In this document: positions 18,067-26,870 of the stretch, one piece after another
Layout: every line of letters starts with the position of its first letter
Position numbering within the stretch: position 1 is the first letter of the stretch
Assembly: GCF_018332715.1 (NCBI RefSeq)
Contig: NZ_BOQP01000028.1
Location: forward strand, 1-64,000
Length of the DNA stretch: 64,000 bases
Direction: 5' to 3'
Origin: Winogradskya consettensis
GTDB lineage: Bacteria > Actinomycetota > Actinomycetes > Mycobacteriales > Micromonosporaceae
The notes under the pieces: model-generated
What the model saw: the letters and a program-made list of their open reading frames with translations, nothing else
Database searches by the model: none
Told to the model about the DNA's origin: nothing
Program-made: the position numbers and the translations under genes

Positions 18067-19791
18067 TTGGCACCTTCAGTGCGCGAGACGCGGCACATCT
18101 TCGTCACCGGAGGCGTTGCCTCCTCGCTGGGCAAGGGCCTCACCGCCTCCAGCCTCGGCAACCTGTTGACCGCACGCGGGCTGCGGGTCGTCATGCAGAA
18201 GCTCGACCCCTATCTGAACGTCGACCCCGGCACGATGAACCCTTTCCAGCACGGAGAGGTCTTCGTCACCGAGGACGGCGCCGAGACCGACCTCGACGTC
18301 GGTCACTACGAGCGCTTCCTCGATCGCCCGCTGTCGGCGAAGGCGAACGTCACCACCGGCCAGATCTACTCGGCCGTCATCGCCAAGGAGCGCCGCGGCG
18401 AATACCTCGGCGACACCGTGCAGGTCATCCCGCACGTCACCAACGAGATCAAAGAGCGCATCTTCGCGATGGCCTCACCCGACGACTTCGGCCGCGTGCC
18501 GGACGTCGTGATCACCGAGGTGGGTGGCACGGTCGGTGACATGGAGTCACTGCCGTTCCTGGAGGCGATCCGGCAGGTACGCCACGAGATCGGCCGCGAC
18601 CGCGTCTTCTACCTGCACGTGTCGCTGATCCCGTACCTCGCGCCGTCCGGTGAGCTGAAGACCAAGCCGACCCAGCACTCGGTGGCGACGCTGCGCAACA
18701 TCGGTATCCAGCCCGACGCGCTCGTGTGTCGCAGCGACCGCGAGATCCCGGACAAGCTCAAGCACAAGCTGTCGCTGTACTGCGACGTCGACCGTGAGGC
18801 CGTCGTGGCCTGCCCGGACGCCCCGAGCATCTATGACATCCCCAAGGTGCTGCACCGCGAGGGCCTCGACGCGTACGTCGTGCGCCGGCTCGGCCTGTCG
18901 TTCCGCGACGTCGACTGGTCCACCTGGGACGACCTGCTCGAGCGCGTGCACCACCCGCGGCGCACGATCACCGTGGCGCTCGTCGGCAAGTACGTCGACC
19001 TGCCGGACGCGTACCTCTCGGTCAGTGAGGCGATCCGCGCCGCCGGCTTCGCGAACATGGCCAAGGTGCAGCTGCGCTGGGTCCCCAGCGACGACGCCGA
19101 CACCCCGGCCGGTGCGGCCGCAGCGCTCAAGGGCGTCGACGGCATCGTGATCCCCGGCGGCTTCGGCATCCGCGGCATCGAAGGCAAGATCAACACTTCC
19201 CGGTTCGCCAGGGAGAACGGCATCCCGATCCTGGGCCTGTGCCTGGGCCTGCAGTGCATGACGATCGACGCGGCCCGCAACATGGCAGGCCTCAAGGGCG
19301 CCAACTCCCTCGAATTCGACGAGCAGGCCCCCTACCCGGTCATCTCCACGATGGCCGACCAGGAGGACATCGTCGCGGGCAAGGGCGACCTGGGCGGCAC
19401 GATGCGCCTCGGGGCGTACCCGGCCGCGCTGACCCCGGGGTCGCTGGTCGCGGAGGCGTACGGCAGCGAGGAGATCTCCGAGCGTCACCGGCACCGCTAC
19501 GAGGTCAACAACGCGTACCGCAACAAGCTCACCGACGCGGGCCTCAAGTTCTCCGGCACCTCCCCGGACGGCCGCCTGGTCGAGTTCATCGAGCTCGACC
19601 GCGAGCAGCACCCGTTCTTCGTGGCCACCCAGGCCCACCCGGAGCTCAAGAGCCGCCCCACCCGGGCGCACCCGCTGTTCACGGCGTTCGTGAAGGCCGC
19701 GGTCGACTACAACGCTGCCGACGAGCTGCCCGTGCAGGTCGAGCCGTCCGCCGAGCCCGACACCTCGAAGACCGCGGTCGCCGCCTCATGA
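18067..19791 (+). CDS. pyrG: CTP synthase
   Basis: The 574-residue enzyme makes CTP from UTP, ATP and glutamine. The synthetase half begins FVTGGVASSLGKGLTASSLG. The C-terminal glutamine amidotransferase half has IVIPGGFGIRG, the nucleophile C392 in GLCLGLQ, and the H/E dyad in AHPELKSRP. It probably starts at TTG 18067, with GGGAG 7 nt upstream; GTG 18079 is an alternative that would remove four residues. The downstream Nudix gene overlaps by 4 nt, as in mycobacteria (Rv1699-Rv1700). Confidence 0.96.
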   Translation: MAPSVRETRHIFVTGGVASSLGKGLTASSLGNLLTARGLRVVMQKLDPYLNVDPGTMNPFQHGEVFVTEDGAETDLDVGHYERFLDRPLSAKANVTTGQIYSAVIAKERRGEYLGDTVQVIPHVTNEIKERIFAMASPDDFGRVPDVVITEVGGTVGDMESLPFLEAIRQVRHEIGRDRVFYLHVSLIPYLAPSGELKTKPTQHSVATLRNIGIQPDALVCRSDREIPDKLKHKLSLYCDVDREAVVACPDAPSIYDIPKVLHREGLDAYVVRRLGLSFRDVDWSTWDDLLERVHHPRRTITVALVGKYVDLPDAYLSVSEAIRAAGFANMAKVQLRWVPSDDADTPAGAAAALKGVDGIVIPGGFGIRGIEGKINTSRFARENGIPILGLCLGLQCMTIDAARNMAGLKGANSLEFDEQAPYPVISTMADQEDIVAGKGDLGGTMRLGAYPAALTPGSLVAEAYGSEEISERHRHRYEVNNAYRNKLTDAGLKFSGTSPDGRLVEFIELDREQHPFFVATQAHPELKSRPTRAHPLFTAFVKAAVDYNAADELPVQVEPSAEPDTSKTAVAAS

Positions 19792-20369
19792 CCGCTTTCG
19801 AGCACGAGACCAAGTCGCGTACGGAGCGATACTCGGGCCCGATCTTCACCGTCTACACCGACGAGATCACCATGAGCAGCGGCGGCACCGCCCACCGCGA
19901 CGTCGTGATCAACAAGAACGCCGTCGGTGTGGTGGCCCTGGACGAGGTCGGCCGGGTGGCACTCATCAAGCAGTACCGCCACCCGGTCGGCACCCAGCTC
20001 TGGGAGCTCCCGGCAGGCCTGCGCGACGTCGACGGCGAGGACCTCGTCGCCGCGGCGGCCCGCGAGCTCGGCGAGGAGGCAGACCTCGTGGCAGCCCGCT
20101 ACGACCTGCTGGTCGACCTGCACACCTCGCCGGGCTTCACCGCGGAGACCATCCGCATCTTCCTCGCCCGCGACCTCTCCCCGGTGCCCGAGGCCGACCG
20201 CCACGAGCGCCAGGACGAGGAAGCCGACATCGAACTCGCCTGGATCGAGCTCGACGAAGCGGTCGCGATGGTCCTGCGCGGCGACATCACCAACGCCGCC
20301 GCGGTGGCCGGCCTGCTGAGCACGGCCCGCGCCCGCGACGACGGCTGGGCCACCCTGCGCCCCGCATAG
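19788..20369 (+). CDS. Nudix hydrolase, ADP-ribose pyrophosphatase type
   Basis: The 193-residue protein carries a Nudix box at residues ~76-98 (GLRDVDGEDLVAAAARELGEEAD), with the key REL-GEE core, and the upstream ELPAG common to ADP-ribose pyrophosphatases. It hydrolyses ADP-ribose-like compounds in the cytoplasm. The gene corresponds to Rv1700 and is coupled to pyrG by an ATGA overlap. Confidence 0.88.
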   Translation: MTAFEHETKSRTERYSGPIFTVYTDEITMSSGGTAHRDVVINKNAVGVVALDEVGRVALIKQYRHPVGTQLWELPAGLRDVDGEDLVAAAARELGEEADLVAARYDLLVDLHTSPGFTAETIRIFLARDLSPVPEADRHERQDEEADIELAWIELDEAVAMVLRGDITNAAAVAGLLSTARARDDGWATLRPA

Positions 20370-20376
20370 CTTCTCC

Positions 20377-20410
20377 GGGGCCGCCGCTCACCGCGGCGGC
20401 CCCCTTCTGT
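20377..20410 (+). terminator. Rho-independent terminator after the pyrG operon
   Basis: A perfect 11-bp stem (GGGGCCGCCGC at 20377-20387 with GCGGCGGCCCC at 20393-20403) is followed by CTTCT. It closes the pyrG-Nudix unit 8 nt after its stop. Confidence 0.8.
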
Positions 20411-20421
20411 GCGGCACCGCC

Positions 20422-20427
20422 TAGGAT
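20422..20427 (+). promoter_or_regulatory. Candidate -10 box for leaderless transcript
   Basis: TAGGAT ends 6 nt before the GTG at 20434 and there is no Shine-Dalgarno sequence, the pattern of a leaderless actinobacterial gene. Confidence 0.6.
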
Positions 20428-20433
20428 CGCAGC

Positions 20434-21021
20434 GTGACTACGCCGATGCGGGTACCACCGTCCGATGGAGACCCTTCCGACGATGACCGCGCCCGCGCGG
20501 CCGAGGTGCTGCAGCGCGCCTGCGGCGAGGGCAAACTGACCCTCGAAGAATTCAGCGTCCGGGTGGGTGCGGTCTGGGCCGCGGCGACCTCCGCCGAACT
20601 CGTGCAGGCCACCGCCGACCTCGCCCCCGCACCGATCGTGGGCTCCGCCACGACGGTCGACCGGGTCGTCAGCATCTTCAGCGACGTCAAACGCCGCGGC
20701 CGCTGGCGCCTGCGCTCCCCGAAACTGACCGTCCGCACCGTCTTCGGCGCCACCGAGCTCGACCTGCGCGAGATCCTCACCGACCAGAGCATCATCGAGA
20801 TCGACGGCAGCTGCACCTTCGGCGAACTCAAAATCATCGTCCCCGAGGGCGTCGAGGTCGACGTGAGCGGCCCGGCCATGTTCACCTCCCGCAACCTCCA
20901 CCTCGCCCCGGTGCCCCGCGTGCCCAGCACCCCCGAGGTCCGCGTCACCGTCACCTCCTGGTTCAGCAACGTCGAAGTCGTCTCCAAGCCGTACTCCCGC
21001 CCGCAGATCTCCGGCAACTGA
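20434..21021 (+). CDS. DUF1707 protein with LiaF-like C-terminal domain
   Basis: The 195-residue protein begins with the DUF1707 signature (RAAEVLQRACGEGKLTLEEF, then RVGAVWAAAT) and ends with a beta-rich LiaF-like domain (GATELDLREI, GSCTFGELKIIVPEGVEVDV). Proteins of this kind are linked to cell-envelope stress responses. No membrane helix is seen. The function is not established. Confidence 0.8.
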   Translation: MTTPMRVPPSDGDPSDDDRARAAEVLQRACGEGKLTLEEFSVRVGAVWAAATSAELVQATADLAPAPIVGSATTVDRVVSIFSDVKRRGRWRLRSPKLTVRTVFGATELDLREILTDQSIIEIDGSCTFGELKIIVPEGVEVDVSGPAMFTSRNLHLAPVPRVPSTPEVRVTVTSWFSNVEVVSKPYSRPQISGN

Positions 21022-21105
21022 CCCGCCCGGCGGCGGTTGTGGAGACGTTGTGCAGATCGGCGCGAGGACGAGCATTCCCGCAAACCCGTTGTCACTATGC
21101 AGCGC

Positions 21106-21420
21106 ATGGATCTCACCGTGTCGCTCTTCACCGCCGCCGCCCTGCTGACCGGCACCGCCACCTTCTTCGTCGTACGCCGTGACTTGAGCCGGGGTGCGGC
21201 CACCGGGATCGCCGTCGCCACGGGGTTGGCCGTGGGCCTCAGCTTCATGTTCATCCTGTATCTGGCCGTGGTCGCGTGGGTTGTCGCGATCGGCGCGTAC
21301 CTGCTGGCCCGTCCCTGGTTGAAGAACCGCAAGCTGGCACTGCTGGCCGGAGCAGCTGCCTACACCGCCGTGGCCGTGCTCTCCGCCGCTGCCTTCGTGG
21401 TCGCGCTCAGCAATATGTAG
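21106..21420 (+). CDS. Small membrane protein
   Basis: This 104-residue protein has about four hydrophobic helices (LFTAAALLTGTATFFVV, GIAVATGLAVGLSFMFILYLAVVAW and LALLAGAAAYTAVAVLSAAAF). The start is uncertain: ATG 21106 and 21097 are both possible, and an in-frame GTG at 21037 would give 127 residues. I do not recognise the family. Confidence 0.55.
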   Translation: MDLTVSLFTAAALLTGTATFFVVRRDLSRGAATGIAVATGLAVGLSFMFILYLAVVAWVVAIGAYLLARPWLKNRKLALLAGAAAYTAVAVLSAAAFVVALSNM

Positions 21421-21792
21421 CGAGCAGCCGGTCCCCTTGTCGGCTCGCGGCGTTGGTCAACATTCTGCGATCCCATGGAGCGGACAACGGCGAACTCGGC
21501 CCACATCCGGATCGGAAGGCGTATCCGCTGCGTCCGGCGTCGCCGCCGGAAACGCCTGGTGGGCGTTTGCATAGGACCGTCCACTCAGGAGCTGGAGTTC
21601 GAATTCTTCTGCTATTCTCTCGTTCGCGGCTGCATAGTCGGCGCAGGGGCAGGTTACCGGTTAACCGCGTGTTGATTGCTTTCCCCGGCGGGCATTGTCG
21701 GTTGCCGAAGGTCCTGTGGTGGTCATCTATGGTTTCCTCAGGCGATGACTGACACATATCGGTCTTTACGTTATCGGCACTTTGGGTAGAGC
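21421..21792 (+). other. Intergenic region before the NB-ARC gene
   Basis: These 372 nt hold no convincing gene on either strand. Base composition drops, especially from 21596 onward. A near-palindrome GGTTACCGGTTAACC (about 21653-21667) could be an operator. The drop in GC marks the left edge of the accessory block. Confidence 0.5.
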
Positions 21793-24700
21793 ATGGGGTC
21801 CATCGACCTTCGTCAGCGCATTGGGGGCTCTGATGTGACTCACGCCGTCAGAAAAGACCCGGCGGCAGAGCTCCGGAAGGCGCTCGTCGCTGCGTTGGTC
21901 GACGTGCCTGTCACCCATAGCCTCGCGGACCGGCGCTTGTTGATCAACCTCGTTCGGCGCGATGTGCGGATGTTCCCGGATGTGCCGGAACGCGACCAGG
22001 CCCGTACGCATGTCATCGAAATAGTGCTCACCTGCATCGGCACCCGAGGGGCGCTGCGTGCCCTCAAGGAGGCGCTGGCGGTGATGGCGCCGGAGGCGCC
22101 GGCCACTCGACTGGTCGGCTCGCTGGTGGAGTCGGCATCGCTGGCCAGTTTGCTGCTGCCCGGTGAGACGCAGCAGGTGCACGAGCTGCTCCGCCGGGCG
22201 GCGGCCGAGGCCGACGATCCGGGGTGGTGGCAGCCGCTCGCCCGGGACATCCTGCCGGAGGCTGCGCCGGGCCGGCGGGATTTGGTCCAGGTGTTCGAGG
22301 GCCTGGCGGCGCGCAGCGCTGACGACGTGGCGACTGCGCTGATTTTCGCTCACCGTGCTACGGCGGGTCTGAACGGTCCGCTGCGCGTTGAGCTTGCCAC
22401 GTGGATCGCCGAGGTCGCCGATCGGCTCGAGCTTTCGGATGAGGTCTTCGCCGAGGTGAGGGCGGCGGCCGCCGCCCCGGGTCCACCCCTTGCGGGCACC
22501 CTCGAAGCGGCAGATCCGGAGGGTGGCGCGTCGGTCTCGGAAAACGGACGATTAAGTGCGTTACTCCCGCAAAATGGGGTAATGTTGACGCCTGAAATGC
22601 AAATAAATCTCGGGTCATCTCACGATGGTCTCGACGTGGGCGCCCCGGATGCGGAGGTCGAGGCCGCTTCGGTGACTCATGGCGACATGAGCGTTGAGAA
22701 TGGAGAAGATATGGCTCAGGTCGCCGACACGAAGCAAGACCTGGAGAAGCTTCCCCAGGTCTGGGGTGACGTGCCGCAGCGCAACCCTGACTTCACCGGG
22801 CGTGGTGAGTTTCTCGACAATTTGCACCGCGAGCTGAGTATGCGCCGCGAAACCGCGGTTCTGCCCCAGGCGATTCACGGAATGGGCGGCGTCGGTAAAT
22901 CTCAGATCGCCATTGAATACGTTCATCTGCACAGCAGCGAATTCGACCTCGTGTGGTGGATTCCCGCCGAGGAGATCGGCCAGATTTTGACCTCGCTGAC
23001 CAAGCTCGCGCAGCGACTGGAGCTCGATGTCAGCCCCGAGGCCAACGCTGCCGTCCCGGCGGTGAAACAAGCGCTCAGCACCGGAGGCACGGCCTATCGT
23101 GACTGGTTGCTGATTTTTGACAACGCCGAAGATCCGGTGGAGGTGCGGAAGTTCTTCCCCACCGGTGGTGCCGGACGCATTCTCGTCACCTCACGCAACC
23201 CGGAATGGGAGCGTGGCACCCGTGCGCTGGAGGTCGACGTGTTCACCCGCGAGGAGAGCATCGCTTTCCTGCGGAACAGGAACCCCGACCTCGCGGACGG
23301 CGATGCGGACAGCCTGGCGGTGGCACTCGGCGACCTGCCGCTGGCGATCGAGGCGGCCTCCGCCTGGCGCGCGACCACCGGCATGGACACCACGGAATAT
23401 CTGCGGCTCCTGAGCGAGAAGCGGCTCGAGCTGTTCGATGTGGACCCACCACCGGACTACCGTCTCACCGTCCGTGCGGCATGGAGCATGTCCCTCGAGA
23501 AACTCACCGTCGACAACCTTGCGGCGCTGCAACTTCTGCAGGTCTGTTCATTCCTTGCGCCTGAGCCCATCTCGCGCAATCTGTTCACCGGTTCGAGCGC
23601 GGCCGAAATCACGCCGGAACTCGACGCGACGCTGCGTGACACCTACAGCACCGGCCGGGTGATTCGCGACATCCTGCGACTGGGGCTGGCGAAGTACGAC
23701 CACCGGGACAACACGCTGCAGATCCACCGCCTCATCCGCCTGGTGCTGACGGACAGCATGGATCCGGATCAGCAGCACCTGATGCGTCAGGGCGCACATA
23801 CTCTGCTGGCAAATGCGAACCCGAACGATCCGGGCGGTCGGAAGCAGTGGGACCGATACGGCGCCCTGCGCGCGCACGTCGATGCCTCCGGCGCGGTCGC
23901 ATCGCCCGATCCGCGGGTCCAGGATCTCGTTCTCGGCGTGATGCAGTACCTCTTCTACTTCGGTGACCACGAGGGCAGCGAGGCGTTGTCCGCCCAGGCC
24001 CACGTTCATCGCGTCATGGACCGGGGCCCCGCCGACGGCCATACCTTGCGCGTCGCGAAGTGGCTCGGCTGGATGTATTTCGTCAATGGTAAATACCGGG
24101 AAGCGCGGACGCTCAACCAGGAAACGCTGGAGCGATACCGGCAGACGTTCGGCGGCGACGACGAGGGCACCCTGGATGCGATGTGGGTCGTCTCGGCCGA
24201 CCTGAGGGCGGGCGGCGATTTCAAGGCCGCTAAGGAATTGGACCGCAGTGCGGTCGATGTCGCCCGGCGCGCGTTCGGCATGGACGATCCCATCACCCTG
24301 AACGGCGTGAACAGTTTCGGGGTGAGCCTGCGGTTCCTGGGGGATTTCCGTGAGGCAGAGCGCAGCGACCGGGAGAACTACCGTCGGCGCATCAACGTTC
24401 TGGGCACCGATGACAACGCGACGATGCTCTCGCTCTACAACTTGATGATCGACCGCCGTGAGGCCGGCGATTACATGGCCACCCGGCAGGAGCACGAGCT
24501 CGCCTACAAGCGCAGCATCGCTGTCTTCGGCCGCGACGCACCGGCGACCCTGCGCATGGGCAGGGCGCTGTCAGTGACCCGCCGCAAGGCCGGCGATCAC
24601 CCGGGTGCGCTGGAGCTTTCCAGTGAGACCTTCGACAAGTATCAGCGTCGTTACGGGGAGGATTACCCCGACACGATCGCCACCGCGCAGAACCTTGCCG

Positions 24701-25236
24701 TCGACCTTCGCCACGACGGGGACCTCCAGAGCGCCCAGAAGGTCGGCGAAGACACGCTGGAAAGATACCTGCGGCTCTTCGGCGAGCGGCACACCTACAC
24801 CTTGTCGGCCAGGACCAATCTCGCGGTGGTGCTGCGGCTTGACGGAGCGGTCGAGAAAGCGCTGGAGCACGACCGGGAGTCGCTGGCCCTGCTGGAGGAG
24901 ACGCTCGGCCCCGATCACCCGGTCACCCTCATCTGCGCTACCAACTACGCCAGTGACCTGTTCAAGGTGGGCGAGGTTCAAGAGGCCTACGAGCGGGATA
25001 CCGACACGCTCGCGCGATCGGAACGGGTCCTCGGCACGGAGCACCCGTCAACGCTCGCGTGCAGTGTCAATCTGGCTCTGGATCTGCGGACTGCCGGACG
25101 GATCAGCGAGGCGGACCGGATCCTCTCGGACACGTTGGCGAGCCTTCGACGTGCGCTGGGCGCGCGTCACCCGGCCACGTTGAACGCTCTGCAGAATCTC
25201 CGGGCAGACTGCGACATCGATCCGATGCCACTGTAG
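21793..25236 (+). CDS. NB-ARC NTPase with TPR repeats and N-terminal effector-associated domain (FxsT-like)
   Basis: The 1147-residue protein begins with a small helical domain (residues ~15-100, with RRLL and ARTHVIEIVLTC). It is homologous to the C-terminal domain of the nucleosidase encoded downstream. The NB-ARC module follows: Walker A GMGGVGKSQ near 363-371, Walker B WLLIFDNAED, sensor ILVTSRN and GLPL-like LGDLPLAIE. From about residue 690 there are some ten kinesin-light-chain-type TPRs (motif HP-TL...A-L-...R-G). The run FTGRGEFL...AIHGMGGVGKS and WWIPAEE resemble the TPR protein of FxSxx-COOH peptide systems, as I remember it. Such proteins sense a trigger and switch on an effector. 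SD evidence slightly favours GTG 21835 (GGGGG 9 nt upstream) over ATG 21793. Confidence 0.85.
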   Translation: MGSIDLRQRIGGSDVTHAVRKDPAAELRKALVAALVDVPVTHSLADRRLLINLVRRDVRMFPDVPERDQARTHVIEIVLTCIGTRGALRALKEALAVMAPEAPATRLVGSLVESASLASLLLPGETQQVHELLRRAAAEADDPGWWQPLARDILPEAAPGRRDLVQVFEGLAARSADDVATALIFAHRATAGLNGPLRVELATWIAEVADRLELSDEVFAEVRAAAAAPGPPLAGTLEAADPEGGASVSENGRLSALLPQNGVMLTPEMQINLGSSHDGLDVGAPDAEVEAASVTHGDMSVENGEDMAQVADTKQDLEKLPQVWGDVPQRNPDFTGRGEFLDNLHRELSMRRETAVLPQAIHGMGGVGKSQIAIEYVHLHSSEFDLVWWIPAEEIGQILTSLTKLAQRLELDVSPEANAAVPAVKQALSTGGTAYRDWLLIFDNAEDPVEVRKFFPTGGAGRILVTSRNPEWERGTRALEVDVFTREESIAFLRNRNPDLADGDADSLAVALGDLPLAIEAASAWRATTGMDTTEYLRLLSEKRLELFDVDPPPDYRLTVRAAWSMSLEKLTVDNLAALQLLQVCSFLAPEPISRNLFTGSSAAEITPELDATLRDTYSTGRVIRDILRLGLAKYDHRDNTLQIHRLIRLVLTDSMDPDQQHLMRQGAHTLLANANPNDPGGRKQWDRYGALRAHVDASGAVASPDPRVQDLVLGVMQYLFYFGDHEGSEALSAQAHVHRVMDRGPADGHTLRVAKWLGWMYFVNGKYREARTLNQETLERYRQTFGGDDEGTLDAMWVVSADLRAGGDFKAAKELDRSAVDVARRAFGMDDPITLNGVNSFGVSLRFLGDFREAERSDRENYRRRINVLGTDDNATMLSLYNLMIDRREAGDYMATRQEHELAYKRSIAVFGRDAPATLRMGRALSVTRRKAGDHPGALELSSETFDKYQRRYGEDYPDTIATAQNLAVDLRHDGDLQSAQKVGEDTLERYLRLFGERHTYTLSARTNLAVVLRLDGAVEKALEHDRESLALLEETLGPDHPVTLICATNYASDLFKVGEVQEAYERDTDTLARSERVLGTEHPSTLACSVNLALDLRTAGRISEADRILSDTLASLRRALGARHPATLNALQNLRADCDIDPMPL

Positions 25237-25290
25237 GGCGACGAGCTGTCGGGGGGTGGCGCCGGTGCCCTGCATCGGCGCCACCCCGCT

Positions 25291-25467
25291 TTAGTCGACG
25301 CGCCCCGGAGGCCCCGTTCCCAGGTTTGCGCGGGCATGTTCGAGTTGTTCCATCATTGCCTCCTGCGACGTGGTCAGCAGGCGCTGGTCGGTCTCGCGCA
25401 GTTGCCGGAAGGAAGTGGCCGAAAGGTCGATCAGATCCGTTTCAATCTCCGGGGGATCGCGGTCCAC
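25291..25467 (-). CDS. Candidate 58-residue peptide gene (possible RiPP precursor)
   Basis: A short open reading frame on the minus strand starts at GTG 25467, with AAGGGA about 9 nt upstream, and ends with TAA. The product is hydrophilic and helical; its middle reads TDLIDLSATSFRQLRETDQ and the end is GTGPPGRVD. The L-L-D-L-S..S-L-x-x-L pattern recalls leader regions of FxSxx-COOH precursor peptides, but the FxSxx end is absent. GC at third codon positions is about 74%, a little low for this genome and in line with the surrounding block. It lies between two genes of a likely conflict system, and the 18-bp tandem repeats lie just in front of its start. Expression is unproven. Confidence 0.45.
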   Translation of the reverse strand: MDRDPPEIETDLIDLSATSFRQLRETDQRLLTTSQEAMMEQLEHARANLGTGPPGRVD

Positions 25468-25482
25468 GGTGTGGATTCCCTT

Positions 25483-25554
25483 CTCACGTCAGACCCTGCT
25501 CTCACGTCAGACCCTGCGCTTACGTCAGACCCTGCGCTTAAGTCAGAACCAGTG
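25483..25554. repeat. 18-bp tandem repeat, 3 good copies plus one degenerate
   Basis: Copies at 25483-25500, 25501-25518 and 25519-25536 share CTYACGTCAGACCCTGCK with at most two changes. The copy at 25537-25554 keeps only CTTAAGTCAGAACC. On the minus strand the array ends 15 nt before the start codon of the 58-residue frame, so it could be a set of regulator sites. The period of 18 nt equals six codons, so a coding repeat cannot be excluded. Confidence 0.85.
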
Positions 25555-25742
25555 GGGCTTGAAGGCCGTCACGGTGGCGCCCCGAGTTCCGGTCATTCAG
25601 CTCTGTCAGTGTCTCATACGCGCGGGTCACCGAAGGCACTATTCAGTGGTGGTCACGCGTGAGCAAAGCTCGATAGAGTATTCACGCCGTGCCGCGCCGA
25701 ATCCGGTGCGAATTAGCTGGGGTGAGCGGGGGAGACACGCCG

Positions 25743-26870
25743 ATGCCCGGGGAAGTGACGATCGGAATCGTAACTGCGATAGCGGTCGAGCTTGCCACGG
25801 TGCGGGCGGTGCTGGACGAGGTGCGGGATCTGCGGGTGGCCGGCGATCCGGGCCACTACTGCGTGGGGGCGTTGCCGAGTGCGGACGAGGGCACGCCACA
25901 TCGGGTCGCGGCGGTGATGCTGACCCGGGACGGCACCCGGAATGCCGCGGCGGCAGTTGTCGACATGGCCCGGTCGTTTCCGTCAATGCGGGTCGTTGTC
26001 ATGTGCGGCATCGCGGCGGGGTTGCCCGCGGCCGGGGTGCGGCTGGGTGATGTCGTCAGCGCTACCCAGGGCATTGTCGACTACGGGCATCTGCGGGCCA
26101 CCAATGGTTACCGTGAGCTTCGCCGGGCGAGCGGGGACATCTCCACCAGGCTGCTAGCCGCTGACAACCAGCTCGCCGTCGGGCAGCACCGCGGACAGCG
26201 TCCCTGGGAGCCGGTGCTGGCGACACTCGAGCGTGCCAACGCCACGTTCCGGCGGCCGTCGCCGGAGGGCGGGCCACCTCTGGTTCACCGGGGTGCGATC
26301 GGCAGCGCGGATGTGCTCCTGCGGGACGAGGGTCTGCGCGACGGGCTCGCGGACGCGCACGGCATCATCGCGTTCGAGATGGAGGGGTCGGGGATCTCCG
26401 TCGGCGCTGCTCTGCACGGCCGGGAGTGGTTCATGGTGCGGGGGGTCTCCGATCTGGCCGACGACCGTAAGAACGACGGATGGCACGGCTGCGCGGCGGC
26501 CGGGGCGGCGGCGTACGTTCGTGCCCTGCTCGGGGTGGTCCAGCCTGTTCCCGCAGTGGAGAAGGCCGCCGGCCGGCCGGGGCGGGTTGCGGCACTGGCC
26601 TTGATCGTGGAGGCGATGCTGGCAGTACGGCTGGTCCGCGACGAGCATGAGCGGCGGCTGCTCGTGGATGAGCTGCCCACATATATCCGCTCGGTGATCG
26701 CCTACAGCCCGACGGCGCGGACGCATGTCATCTCGATCGTCCGGGCGTGTGAGGGTTTCGAGGAGGGCCGGGCCGCGTTGCTCGCAGCGGTGGGGCTGCT
26801 GCTGGGTGCGGAGACGGCGGAGTTCGCACACCTCGAGGAGACCGTCCGGCAGAACTGGAACGGTGTTTAA
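25743..26870 (+). CDS. MTN-type nucleoside phosphorylase/nucleosidase effector with C-terminal adaptor domain
   Basis: The 375-residue protein has a purine nucleosidase/phosphorylase (MTN) fold: GIVTAIAVELATVRAVL at the start, VMCGIAAGL, the AFEMEGSG nucleoside-binding motif and the catalytic-type RGVSDLADD. From about residue 283 there is a second helical domain with RRLL and ARTHVISIVRAC that matches the N-terminal domain of the NB-ARC/TPR protein. MTN domains in such loci are proposed to attack nucleotides or modified nucleosides once activated. ATG 25743 has GGGGGAG upstream; an earlier in-frame GTG (25689) would add 18 residues. The 3' end overlaps the leftward HExxH gene by 4 nt. Confidence 0.85.
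   Translation: MPGEVTIGIVTAIAVELATVRAVLDEVRDLRVAGDPGHYCVGALPSADEGTPHRVAAVMLTRDGTRNAAAAVVDMARSFPSMRVVVMCGIAAGLPAAGVRLGDVVSATQGIVDYGHLRATNGYRELRRASGDISTRLLAADNQLAVGQHRGQRPWEPVLATLERANATFRRPSPEGGPPLVHRGAIGSADVLLRDEGLRDGLADAHGIIAFEMEGSGISVGAALHGREWFMVRGVSDLADDRKNDGWHGCAAAGAAAYVRALLGVVQPVPAVEKAAGRPGRVAALALIVEAMLAVRLVRDEHERRLLVDELPTYIRSVIAYSPTARTHVISIVRACEGFEEGRAALLAAVGLLLGAETAEFAHLEETVRQNWNGV

Noticed and set aside
21407..21757. Minus-strand frame of 116 codons upstream of the NB-ARC gene
   Set aside because: No SD, no recognisable domain, cysteine/arginine-rich composition typical of non-coding frames.
25483..25554. Short regular repeats considered as a CRISPR array
   Set aside because: The units are directly adjacent with no spacers, only 18 bp long and only four copies; no cas gene is nearby.
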